8,388 nucleotides of DNA from positions 1 to 8,388 of the forward strand of contig JACCVJ010000159.1 in the NCBI GenBank assembly GCA_013698215.1. Reading direction: 5' to 3'. A program made the translations under genes and the position numbers. Shown here one piece after another: positions 1 to 6,635 of this stretch; positions within the stretch are counted from its first letter, which is position 1, and each line of letters opens with the position of its first letter. Origin of the DNA: Tatlockia sp. (GTDB taxonomy: Bacteria > Cyanobacteriota > Cyanobacteriia > Cyanobacteriales > Chroococcidiopsidaceae). The notes under the pieces were generated by a model. The model was not told the origin of the DNA, did not search any database, and was given only the letters and a program-made list of their open reading frames with translations.

Positions 1-597
1 ATCGGACAAGGTTCATTCTCAGACGGGATGCCTTTAGGAATCAGTGGAACATTCAACTTCATGTTAGTATTCCAAGCGGAACACAACATCTTGATGCACC
101 CCTTCCACCAGTTAGGAGTAGCCGGAGTATTCGGCGGTTCATTATTCAGCGCCATGCACGGAAGCTTGGTAACATCGAGCCTAGTGCGTGAAACAACAGA
201 AACTGAGAGCCAAAACAACGGCTACAGATTCGGACAAGAAGAAGAAACTTACAACATCGTTGCAGCCCACGGCTACTTCGGTCGGTTGATCTTCCAATAC
301 GCATCATTCAACAACAGCCGCAGCTTGCACTTCTTCCTAGCAGCATGGCCAGTAATCGGCATCTGGTTTACATCCTTGGGCATCAGCACCATGGCATTCA
401 ACCTCAACGGATTCAACTTCAACCAGTCAGTAATTGACTCCCAAGGACAAGTAATCGGTACTTGGGCAGACGTACTCAACCGCGCTAACTTAGGAATGGA
501 AGTAATGCACGAGCGCAATGCTCACAACTTCCCTCTAGACTTGGCTGCGGGTGAAGCGACACCAGTTGCTCTAACTGCTCCAGCGATCAACGGTTAA
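1..597 (+). CDS. psbA: Photosystem II D1 protein, C-terminal part (5' end outside window)
   Basis: D1 is a core reaction-centre subunit of photosystem II in the thylakoid membrane. It carries ligands for P680, the non-haem iron, the QB pocket and the Mn4CaO5 cluster. Reading frame 1 is open from the first base and gives 198 residues. Counting back from the 360-residue family length makes the first residue Ile163, just after Tyr161 (TyrZ). On that numbering every expected ligand is present: Asp170, Glu189, His190, His198, His215, Ser264, His272, His332, Glu333, His337, Asp342 and Ala344. This fits an oxygen-evolving D1, not a ChlF-like or otherwise rogue copy. The last 16 residues after Ala344 are the extension normally removed by CtpA. 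The gene ends in two adjacent stops (595-600) and a strong terminator. It uses C-ending codons for Asn and Phe far more than its neighbours, as expected for very high expression. The promoter and N-terminal half are not visible, so the D1 isoform (residue 130) cannot be told. Confidence 0.98.
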   Translation: MGQGSFSDGMPLGISGTFNFMLVFQAEHNILMHPFHQLGVAGVFGGSLFSAMHGSLVTSSLVRETTETESQNNGYRFGQEEETYNIVAAHGYFGRLIFQYASFNNSRSLHFFLAAWPVIGIWFTSLGISTMAFNLNGFNFNQSVIDSQGQVIGTWADVLNRANLGMEVMHERNAHNFPLDLAAGEATPVALTAPAING

Positions 598-622
598 TAA
601 TTAACCCTTCTAGCTAAAATAC

Positions 623-655
623 AAAAGGCGCTCTCCATTACGGAGGGCGCTTTTT
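623..655 (+). terminator. Intrinsic terminator of psbA
   Basis: Bases 623-636 pair with 642-655 in a 14-bp stem that includes two G-T (G-U) wobbles, around a 5-base loop (637-641). The GC-rich core is followed by the T tract 651-655, with further T-rich sequence after it. It lies 23 bp after the psbA double stop, so recR most likely needs its own promoter. Confidence 0.92.
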
Positions 656-702
656 ACTTGTTTTTAATATGCGATCGCACTTCCTTCACTTCAGAGTGTC
701 AT

Positions 703-708
703 TATAGA
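703..708 (+). promoter_or_regulatory. Possible -10 element for recR
   Basis: TATAGA (703-708) resembles a -10 hexamer and lies between the psbA terminator and the recR ribosome binding site. No convincing -35 hexamer is seen at normal spacing, so this is a weak call. It rests mainly on recR needing a promoter after a strong terminator. Confidence 0.25.
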
Positions 709-719
709 TATAGAACGTT

Positions 720-726
720 AGGGAGA
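720..726 (+). promoter_or_regulatory. Ribosome binding site that points to an upstream recR start
   Basis: AGGGAGA contains the Shine-Dalgarno core GGAG (722-725). It sits 8 bases before the ACG at 734, an ideal spacing. It is 65 bases from the GTG at 791, far too distant to serve that codon. This is the main sequence evidence that recR translation starts near 734. Confidence 0.6.
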
Positions 727-733
727 TAAGACA

Positions 734-1330
734 ACGGTTTACGCACGCCCTTTAGCTCGATTAATAGAGCAACTACAACGCTTACCAGGAGTGGGGCCTA
801 AAACCGCTCAACGCCTAGCTCTACATATACTTAAACGCCCCGAAACTGAGGTACAAGCTTTAGCTCAAGCCTTAGTTGAAGCTAAACAACAAATTGGCTT
901 ATGTTCAATTTGCTTTAATTTATCCGCCCAGCCAACTTGTGAAATCTGCCGTAACTCTAACCGCGATAATAATACAATTTGTGTGGTTGCCGATGCTCGT
1001 GACGTAATTGCTCTTGAAAAAACTAGAGAGTATAACGGCAAATATCATGTACTAGGGGGAGTGCTTTCGCCAATGGAAGGTATTGGTACAGAGCAACTTA
1101 ACATTCAACCCCTGGTGCGGAGAGTTAGTCAAGAGCAGCCTAAAGAAATTATCTTAGCTATTAGTCCTAGCGTAGAAGGCGAAACTACAACTTTGTATGT
1201 AGGACAATTGCTTAAGCCTTTTACAAAAGTTACGAGAATTGCTTTCGGCTTACCTGTGGGTGGCGAATTGGAGTATGCAGACGAAATCACTTTAGCTAGA
1301 GCCTTAGAAGGTCGCAGAGAGTTAGATTAA
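734..1330 (+). CDS. recR: Recombination mediator RecR, apparent ACG start
   Basis: RecR works with RecF and RecO to load RecA on gapped DNA in recombinational repair. From 734 the product is 198 residues, close to the usual length of about 200. In order it shows an N-terminal helix-hairpin-helix region containing RLPGVGPKTAQRLA (residues 16-29), a four-cysteine zinc motif (Cys57, Cys60, Cys69, Cys72) and a Toprim domain from about residue 81 (ICVVADARDVIA). The first canonical start in frame is GTG at 791. Starting there would give only 179 residues and would cut off 19 residues that match cyanobacterial RecR as I recall it (VYxRPLARLIEQLQRLPG). The frame is open back to a TAG at 719-721 and holds no ATG, GTG or TTG before 791. 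ACG at 734 stands where ATG is expected and has a well-spaced Shine-Dalgarno. Family identity is near certain. The exact start is an inference: a rare ACG start, a sequencing error, or a mutated start with weak expression are all possible. Confidence 0.9.
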   Translation, partial: TVYARPLARLIEQLQRLPGVGPKTAQRLALHILKRPETEVQALAQALVEAKQQIGLCSICFNLSAQPTCEICRNSNRDNNTICVVADARDVIALEKTREYNGKYHVLGGVLSPMEGIGTEQLNIQPLVRRVSQEQPKEIILAISPSVEGETTTLYVGQLLKPFTKVTRIAFGLPVGGELEYADEITLARALEGRRELD

Positions 1331-2661
1331 TCATGCTTGCTACCAATAAAACGAGTAGCAAAATTTTGACTCCGCGTTGGCGATAAAGTCCGAGCTTTGA
1401 GAATCGCCGCCATCAAAAAAGCGTAAGACAATATCCCCACCACCGCTAAGAACAAGCCGTTAAGTAAACCTGTAGCATTCCATAACGCATGGAGACCCGC
1501 CGCCGTGAAGTATCCCACCGCTAAAATTTGCCAGCGTTTGCGCGGCTTTAATACGCTTAAACCAATGAAATAACCTAAATAGCCACTATAAGCCATGTGT
1601 CCGGCTACAGAGCCAATAATTCGGGGAATTAATAACTGCAATCCTACCAATTGACCAATCCCATCTCCCGATTGCCAGCCTACATTGCGGCTAATTTCTG
1701 GGACGTATTGACCGAGAGTTTCGATTAGTGTAAAGCCCACCGCCGAAGCTGTACCTAACAGAATGCCGTCTAAAGGCTCCCAAACACCAATGCGCTCTCG
1801 CCAAGGAGTACGAAGCTTTTGACCGATCAAATAAGCTGCTAAAATCGGCAAGGCTTTTAGTAATTCTTCCATCAACCCAGCGCCGAAGAACATTCTTAGC
1901 AACAATTGAGGAAAACTAATTGTTTCCTCAAGTAGGGGTAAGCGTCCAGGGAGAATATTACGGAAAATTAAAATAAATAGGGGTAATATCGGACTTAGTA
2001 AGATTAATCCGGTAGCTATTGCCATGCTAAACAATACCCACCAAGGTTTATGTTTGCCACAAAGTTGATAAACAAAATAGTAGGCAATTCCAGCTAAATA
2101 GATAGCTACAAGCATTTGATTAAAAAATGCCGTCTCTGGTTGTCCTACAGTGGCAAACATTAATATTACAAATACGACGGTAAATATACCTGGGATTAAA
2201 TAACCTTTTTTGGTTAAATCTCGTCCGGTGGAAAGAATCGGAAATAGCTGAGTAAAACTGACTCCGGAATCGGTTTGCGAGTTTGGAGTTACGCTAACTG
2301 GTGGCGGGGCTTGGAAAAATTGAAAGCTAAACTCTGGCCCGTTGTTACCGAGAATAAAGCGATCGCCTACAAGCAACTTTCGGCATCCTAATAGCGATTC
2401 TCCATTGATATACGTGCCATTGGCGCTATTGAGGTCGCAAAGGAGCCAACTATTTGTTGTTAAGGGACGGATGGCGACATGGCGGCGGGATACTACACCA
2501 TAGGAGCTATCAAGCACAATTTGACAGTTAGGATCGCGTCCGATCGCAATCTCTTGGTCTGGGGAAAGTAAGTAGCGGCGAGAGGGGGGCGCAGCATTGG
2601 CGATCCCTGCGGTAGTTGGCAATTGCTGTAAATAATACCCTTCACCAAATTGCTCTTTCAT
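1327..2661 (-). CDS. FHA-domain PrsW-type intramembrane protease
   Basis: The product is 444 residues from ATG at 2661. Residues about 30-116 form an FHA domain, a phosphothreonine-binding module: GR at 41-42, S58xxH61, N81-G82 then TYING. After a linker come about eight hydrophobic segments from residue 155 to 421. They carry the motifs of the PrsW/CPBP-like metalloprotease family: EELLK (Glu265, Glu266, Lys269), FTLIE (Phe310, Glu314), His355 in GHMAYSG, and HALWN (His391, Asn395). PrsW relatives cut membrane proteins such as anti-sigma factors; the substrate here is unknown. The FHA part would face the cytoplasm and could bind a phosphoprotein partner (inference). A TTG at 2694 would add 11 residues, but no Shine-Dalgarno supports it and the FHA domain is complete without them. 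The ATG at 2661 also lacks a clear Shine-Dalgarno. The gene follows def and a small membrane gene on the same strand, 71 bp after the latter, so it probably belongs to their operon. Its stop overlaps that of recR. Confidence 0.88.
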   Translation of the reverse strand: MKEQFGEGYYLQQLPTTAGIANAAPPSRRYLLSPDQEIAIGRDPNCQIVLDSSYGVVSRRHVAIRPLTTNSWLLCDLNSANGTYINGESLLGCRKLLVGDRFILGNNGPEFSFQFFQAPPPVSVTPNSQTDSGVSFTQLFPILSTGRDLTKKGYLIPGIFTVVFVILMFATVGQPETAFFNQMLVAIYLAGIAYYFVYQLCGKHKPWWVLFSMAIATGLILLSPILPLFILIFRNILPGRLPLLEETISFPQLLLRMFFGAGLMEELLKALPILAAYLIGQKLRTPWRERIGVWEPLDGILLGTASAVGFTLIETLGQYVPEISRNVGWQSGDGIGQLVGLQLLIPRIIGSVAGHMAYSGYLGYFIGLSVLKPRKRWQILAVGYFTAAGLHALWNATGLLNGLFLAVVGILSYAFLMAAILKARTLSPTRSQNFATRFIGSKHD

Positions 2662-2732
2662 CTTTGCTATGCTGCAAGTAGCAACAGCATACAACTAAAG
2701 GGCGAATTTATTAGACGCAATAAAGGCAACTG

Positions 2733-2933
2733 CTACTGCTTATTGGCATCGCGGACAGCAGCAAAGAAACAGAACACTGTTAAAGGAACACTCAGGGCTA
2801 AAATAATACTTGTAGTCAAGCTGCCTAAATCAGGAGTGCCAGAAGCTAGTTCAAAAATTGAACCCACTGAGGCGATCGCACTTATACAACAACCACCTAA
2901 AAATAAACCGCTTTTGGGGGTCATTGCATTCAT
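2733..2933 (-). CDS. Small two-helix membrane protein coupled to def
   Basis: A 66-residue protein of unknown function. It has two hydrophobic stretches, about residues 9-29 and 41-60, separated by a short polar turn (SGTPDLG). It ends with a charged tail (VRDANKQ), which suggests a helical hairpin in the membrane. Two adjacent cysteines (Cys15, Cys16) lie in the first helix. The ATG at 2931-2933 overlaps the TGA of def (2930-2932) in the form ATGA, a standard sign of translational coupling; AAGG lies about 9 bases upstream. A second Met at codon 4 is an alternative start. The coupling and the membrane-like composition argue that this is a real gene, not a chance frame. I vaguely recognise the N-terminal half as occurring in other cyanobacteria, but cannot name a family. 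Confidence 0.72.
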   Translation of the reverse strand: MNAMTPKSGLFLGGCCISAIASVGSIFELASGTPDLGSLTTSIILALSVPLTVFCFFAAVRDANKQ

Positions 2934-3508
2934 GACGATTTACCTTGATGGATGGGTTTTACAGCTTTTGCCGAAAAGCCTTGTTTGGTTAATTCTTGAG
3001 TTACTTGGAGGCTATTTTGAACGCGATCTACAAATAGTATGCCATTGAGGTGATCGATTTCGTGCTGAATGCAGCGCGATAATAATTCTGTCGCTGTTAA
3101 CGTTTGCGGACGACCATGTTCGTCTTTATAGGCTATCTCTACCATTTGGGGGCGCGTTACATCCATATAAACATTGGGGATGCTCAAACAACCTTCTTGA
3201 GCTATACATAACTCTGGGCTGAGGCGCGTGATTGTAGGATTAATTAGTATCAAAGGCTGATTAGCGGGATTCTCTGGATCGCAGTCGATGACAATTAGCT
3301 GTTTTTGTACGGCTACTTGGGGCGCTGCTAAACCAATCCCATCGGCACTGTACATTGTTTGTAGCATTTCCCGTGCTAATTGACGAATTTCTCCGTCTAC
3401 TTTCGCCACCCGTTTAGTGTTTTGCCGTAAAGCCCGATCGCCCAAATAGCAAAGTTCTAACGGAGGATTAGTTAACTTTTGCTTTTCAACTGCAACTATA
3501 GAAGCCAT
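2930..3508 (-). CDS. def: Peptide deformylase
   Basis: This enzyme removes the formyl group from the N-terminal Met of new proteins. It is a cytoplasmic metallohydrolase, usually with Fe2+. The 192-residue product shows all three family motifs: GIGLAAPQ (57-64), EGCLS (105-109, with Cys107 as metal ligand) and HEIDH (149-153, with two His ligands and the catalytic Glu150). The chosen ATG at 3508 begins MASIVAVEKQ, as in cyanobacterial deformylases I recall, and has an AGG 6 bases upstream. An in-frame start at 3598 would add 30 residues with no family resemblance. The last 40 residues (after LFVDRV) form a C-terminal tail. The stop overlaps the start of a small membrane-protein gene (ATGA), and an FHA-PrsW protease gene follows on the same strand. 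D1 and other membrane proteins are clients of deformylase, but nothing here shows specificity. Confidence 0.97.
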   Translation of the reverse strand: MASIVAVEKQKLTNPPLELCYLGDRALRQNTKRVAKVDGEIRQLAREMLQTMYSADGIGLAAPQVAVQKQLIVIDCDPENPANQPLILINPTITRLSPELCIAQEGCLSIPNVYMDVTRPQMVEIAYKDEHGRPQTLTATELLSRCIQHEIDHLNGILFVDRVQNSLQVTQELTKQGFSAKAVKPIHQGKSS

Positions 3509-3556
3509 GAAATACCTATAACTCGTCTTTACCAAGACTATATTAGTTTTTATCTT

Positions 3557-3566
3557 AACAATTGTT
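3557..3566. promoter_or_regulatory. 10-bp palindrome in def leader
   Basis: AACAATTGTT is a perfect inverted repeat about 50 bp upstream of the def start, just upstream of a possible -10 (3537-3542 on the minus strand). The position suits an operator, but a 10-bp AT-rich palindrome can arise by chance. No known regulator is implied. Confidence 0.2.
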
Positions 3567-3735
3567 GGCAAACTCCGACTATTTTTACAGGTACGCAAAG
3601 GTTAAAGGGCTAGGCTAAATTATGGTGGCGATCGCACTTAAGGTAGGTTAGGCTTGCTAAAATTATGAAGTTGGGTAGTGTCGGAACTTAATTAAAAGTG
3701 CAAATTGTAAGAGAATAGATGTGTTGTAATTTAAT

Positions 3736-3765
3736 GTCTGGTAACAAAGGCGCGATCGCCCAGAC
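3736..3765 (+). other. Stem-loop in kinase upstream region
   Basis: GTCTGG (3736-3741) pairs exactly with CCAGAC (3760-3765). The 18 bases between them contain a self-complementary HIP1 octamer (3752-3759). There is no T tract on either strand, so it is not an ordinary terminator. It lies about 100 bp before the kinase start and could be a leader structure or simply a HIP1 site with chance flanks. Confidence 0.3.
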
Positions 3766-3866
3766 AGAGCAAAAAATATAAGTTATCGTTGGACAACACT
3801 CCACCTAGATTTTTTTACAAGTAGAGCCGCCCTAACTATTTAAAACCGCAAGTTGGATCGCAAACA

Positions 3867-5744
3867 GTGGAAAGTCAAGCTAACGAAGCTTTATTGCAAG
3901 AAATAGCGCAAAGACAACATCTAATTGCCGAATTAGGTCAACAAACCGAGCGCGAAAGATTGATGAGTGCGATCGCTTTGAGAATTAGCGCATCCCTAAA
4001 TATAGAGGAAATTCTTAATACTACTGTCACCGAAGTTCGCCAGTTTCTCAATTGCGATCGCGTATTGGTTTATCAAGTTGAACCCAAAACTGAAATAACT
4101 ACCGTAGTCGCCGAATCAACTCAACCAAATTACACTTCGCTGTTAGATATAAAAATTGCTACACCTTTGTTTGGGGAACGTTTAGCAGAATATAGTCAAG
4201 GCAATACCCGCGTACTTGATGATATTGAACAGCAAAAAAGCGCTATCGTCATCAACCAATTTTTGCAGCAAGGGCAAGTTAAAGCTAGTCTAACAGTGCC
4301 TTTGCTCTATGGAGGTAAGTTTTGGGGATTGCTTGCCATTCATCAATGCTCAGGGCCGCGCCAATGGCAGAAATTAGAAATAGACTTGCTCAAGCAATTA
4401 GCTACTCAATTATCTATAGCGATTCAGCAATCTGAGCTATACCAGCAAGTTGTCGAGCTAAATACTAACTTAGAAAATCAAGTCAAAGAGCGTACCAAAG
4501 AATTACAACAATCCCTCGACTACGAGGCAATTCTCAAACGTATTAGCGACGATGTGCGCGATAGTTTAGACGAAAACCAGATTTTGCAAGTAGCGGTATG
4601 GGAACTCGCTGTAGCTCTAAATATTGATGGTTGCGATAGTGCTTTGTACAATACCTTAGACGCAACAGCAACAATTAGCTACGAATACACCACGTCTTTA
4701 CCCACGTTTCAGGGAAAAGTCATTAAAATGACAGAGTTTCAAGACGGGTACAACCAATTATTGCAAGGTCAGTATTTTCAATTTTGCCAATTAGTACCAG
4801 GTTGGAAAGGTAAAGTGGCAATGCTGGCTTGCCCAATTTTTGATGATCGCGGTGCTTTGGGCGATTTATGGTTATTTAAGCAACAAGAGCAGGGTTTTAG
4901 TGACTTAGAAATTCGGTTGTTGCAACAAGTGGCTAATCAATGCGCGATCGCTATGAGACAAGCAAGATTGTATCAAGCATCCCAAGTCCAAGTACAGGAA
5001 TTAGAAAAACTAAATAATCTCAAAGATGACTTTTTAAGCACGGTTTCCCACGAACTCCGCACGCCTCTAGCTAATATGAAAATGGCTATTCAAATGCTGG
5101 GAATATCTTTAAATCGCTCCCAAGAGTTGTTTGCCGAAATTAGAAAACCCCCCAACAAACAAAACAAAGTTGCCCGTTATTATCAAATATTACAAAATGA
5201 GTGCGAACGAGAATTACATTTAATCGATGACTTGTTAGATTTGCAACAGATGTATGCAGGGGTACAACCTTTATTATTTACATCAATCAATTTGCAAACC
5301 TGGCTATCAGAAATTGTCGAACCTTTTAGCCAGAGACTCAAAAATCAACAGCAGCAGTTAACTATAGAAGTGGAAGAAACAGTACCAAACTTGATTGGCG
5401 ACTCTGCTTCTTTAGAGCGTGTGTTTACAGAATTATTAGATAATGCTTGCAAATATACTCCTCCCGGCGAAAAAATCGTAGTTAAAGCTGTCAATTGCCA
5501 AGAAGTGATGCAAATAAGTGTCTTAAATTTTGGGGTAGAAATTCCCAATAGCGAACGCCAGAAAGTATTTGACCGTTTTTACCGCATTCCTAATAGCGAT
5601 CCTTGGAAGCATGGCGGGACAGGCTTAGGACTTGCTCTGGTGAAGCAAATACTTAGCCGGATCGGGGGAACTATTTATGTCGCCCCTAGCGATCGCCATC
5701 AAACTTGTTTTATGGTAGAACTACCGCTAACGCCAGTATTATGA
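3867..5744 (+). CDS. GAF-GAF sensor histidine kinase (orphan)
   Basis: A 625-residue soluble hybrid-free sensor kinase with no membrane segment. Order of parts: a short N-terminal helix (1-30), GAF1 (about 31-190), a coiled coil (about 191-216, rich in Glu, Lys and Gln), GAF2 (about 217-370), a second helix linker, then HisKA with the H-box FLSTVSHELRTP (phospho-acceptor His395). The catalytic ATP-binding domain follows, with N-box ELLDNACKY (Asn526), F-box FDRFYRI (568-573) and G2 box GGTGLGL (583-589). The G1 box reads LNFGVEIP (553-560), lacking the usual Asp and second Gly, a variant I associate with cyanobacterial kinases. GAF1 resembles cyanobacteriochrome GAFs in its tail (VKASLTVPL, LLAIHQCSGPRQWQ) but has Val128-Ile129 where the bilin-binding Cys-His is expected. 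No response regulator is adjacent. The start is GTG at 3867 with only a weak GGA upstream; the frame is open back to a TAG at 3822 with no other usable start. Its TGA overlaps the ATG of the next gene. Confidence 0.93.
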   Translation: MESQANEALLQEIAQRQHLIAELGQQTERERLMSAIALRISASLNIEEILNTTVTEVRQFLNCDRVLVYQVEPKTEITTVVAESTQPNYTSLLDIKIATPLFGERLAEYSQGNTRVLDDIEQQKSAIVINQFLQQGQVKASLTVPLLYGGKFWGLLAIHQCSGPRQWQKLEIDLLKQLATQLSIAIQQSELYQQVVELNTNLENQVKERTKELQQSLDYEAILKRISDDVRDSLDENQILQVAVWELAVALNIDGCDSALYNTLDATATISYEYTTSLPTFQGKVIKMTEFQDGYNQLLQGQYFQFCQLVPGWKGKVAMLACPIFDDRGALGDLWLFKQQEQGFSDLEIRLLQQVANQCAIAMRQARLYQASQVQVQELEKLNNLKDDFLSTVSHELRTPLANMKMAIQMLGISLNRSQELFAEIRKPPNKQNKVARYYQILQNECERELHLIDDLLDLQQMYAGVQPLLFTSINLQTWLSEIVEPFSQRLKNQQQQLTIEVEETVPNLIGDSASLERVFTELLDNACKYTPPGEKIVVKAVNCQEVMQISVLNFGVEIPNSERQKVFDRFYRIPNSDPWKHGGTGLGLALVKQILSRIGGTIYVAPSDRHQTCFMVELPLTPVL

Positions 5745-6550
5745 AATCTCAATGGCAATGTCTTTTAGAAAATGTCGGGCAGTGGCATGGATCTTTTACT
5801 CGCTTGTCGCCAATCGGAGAAATAATAGAGGATACGCCAACTATGGTTTCTCTAACAGGCTTAAACGATAACCAAACCATTCATCAAATTGTCCGCCGCT
5901 TGCCTCCTAATCTTCCCCCAGAAGAAAAGGTTTTTGAATATAGTTCTTTAGGACGGGGAATTTTACTATTTGATAATGGGGCTTTTTCTACAGGTTCAAT
6001 TCAACTTGCCCCTTTTACCGAATTTGGCGCAGAGTTAGGATTAATACATCAAAGCCGCCGTCTGCGTTTAGTTCAATTATTTGATAAAAGCGGTCAGTTA
6101 GAAAGATTAACTTTAATTCGAGAAAAACTTGCTGATGCTACAGAATTAGAACAACCACCACTAACAGTAAATGATTTAATCGGGACGTGGCAAGGGGAAT
6201 CGATGACTTTATACCCCGATTGGCGATCGCCCGATACTTACTCTACGCTGCTCAAAATCGAGCGGGTAGGGGAAAGTAAACTATTACAACAATTAACGAT
6301 TCCCGAACGCACTATTACTTCCAGTGCTACGATCTCAGGTTCAATTATTAGTTTTGATACCGGATATCAAGTCTTGCTTCTCCCCGATGGCGCTTCTGCT
6401 ACCTGCCCCGTGCAACTAAAATCGGCAACTGGTTTTTTTCTCGAAGTTGGATGGATGAAGTCGCCCCTTGAGCGTCAAAGGCTGATTCGTACTTATAGTA
6501 ACCGGGGAGAATGGGTTAATCTTACATTAGTCACAGAATACCGAAGTTAG
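5741..6550 (+). CDS. DUF3598 family protein (lipocalin-like)
   Basis: The product is 269 residues and I recognise it as DUF3598, a family seen mainly in cyanobacteria and plants whose function is unknown. It reads as two beta-rich halves, each opening with a lipocalin-like glycine-tryptophan start: GQWHGSF at 13-19 and IGTWQGES at 147-154. Other family-like stretches are EYSSLGRG (66-73), the AELGLIH region (97-103), YPDWRSPDTY (158-167), LLPDGAS (213-219) and FLEVGW (233-238). There is no signal peptide or membrane segment. Lipocalin-like cyanobacterial relatives include bilin lyases of the CpcS type, so binding a small pigment or lipid is possible, but this is inference. The ATG at 5741 overlaps the kinase TGA (ATGA), so the two are probably translated as a coupled pair. 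A TTG at 5705 in frame would add 12 residues inside the kinase gene and is not needed. Confidence 0.88.
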   Translation: MKSQWQCLLENVGQWHGSFTRLSPIGEIIEDTPTMVSLTGLNDNQTIHQIVRRLPPNLPPEEKVFEYSSLGRGILLFDNGAFSTGSIQLAPFTEFGAELGLIHQSRRLRLVQLFDKSGQLERLTLIREKLADATELEQPPLTVNDLIGTWQGESMTLYPDWRSPDTYSTLLKIERVGESKLLQQLTIPERTITSSATISGSIISFDTGYQVLLLPDGASATCPVQLKSATGFFLEVGWMKSPLERQRLIRTYSNRGEWVNLTLVTEYRS

Positions 6551-6605
6551 CCTATTACCCGTAAAATTACGCATATTGATAGATTAAATGATATAAATTT
6601 TGGCA

Positions 6606-6630
6606 TAAAATCTAGTAAATATACTGAGAA
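6606..6630 (+). promoter_or_regulatory. Weak promoter and ribosome binding site before lepB
   Basis: The 85 bp before lepB are AT-rich. TAAAAT (6606-6611) and TATACT (6620-6625) each resemble a -10 hexamer, and TTGGCA (6600-6605) a -35. The last pair is spaced only 14 bp apart, shorter than normal. GAGAA (6626-6630) is a fair Shine-Dalgarno, 5 bases before the GTG start at 6636. No terminator is visible after the DUF3598 gene, so read-through from upstream is also possible. Confidence 0.3.
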
Positions 6631-6635
6631 GCATC

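Larger units (their letters stand above)
3509..3866 (+). other. Divergent intergenic region between def and the kinase gene
   Basis: This 358-bp spacer holds no convincing gene. It must carry the promoters of two divergent units, but no -35/-10 pair at standard spacing stands out. For def, TATAGT (complement of 3537-3542) is a possible -10. A perfect 10-bp palindrome, AACAATTGTT (3557-3566), lies next to it and could be an operator. Two HIP1 sites (3628-3635, 3752-3759) are present; the second sits inside a stem-loop closed by 3736-3741 and 3760-3765. Two imperfect copies of a TAGGCT...AAATTATG sequence occur near 3611-3624 and 3649-3667. Confidence 0.5.

Noticed and set aside
273..518. Minus-strand frame inside psbA
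   Set aside because: It is a shadow of the highly conserved D1 coding frame, with no independent evidence.
2662..2694. TTG start of the FHA-PrsW gene at 2694
   Set aside because: It has no Shine-Dalgarno and the FHA domain is complete from the ATG at 2661. It remains possible, so the start is held with modest confidence.
2650..3048. Plus-strand 132-residue open frame
   Set aside because: It lies antisense to the end of def and to the small membrane gene, has no family resemblance and no ribosome site. The minus-strand genes explain the region.
3509..3598. Upstream extension of def by 30 residues
   Set aside because: The extra residues do not resemble deformylases, while the ATG at 3508 gives a family-like N-terminus and leaves space for a promoter.
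3608..3667. Two similar stretches (TAGGCT...AAATTATG) as a direct repeat
   Set aside because: The copies differ by an insertion and several bases, and only two exist; too weak for a repeat or mobile-element call.
5705..5740. TTG start of the DUF3598 gene at 5705
   Set aside because: It would add 12 residues inside the kinase gene; the ATG at 5741 starts with the family N-terminus and forms the ATGA overlap.
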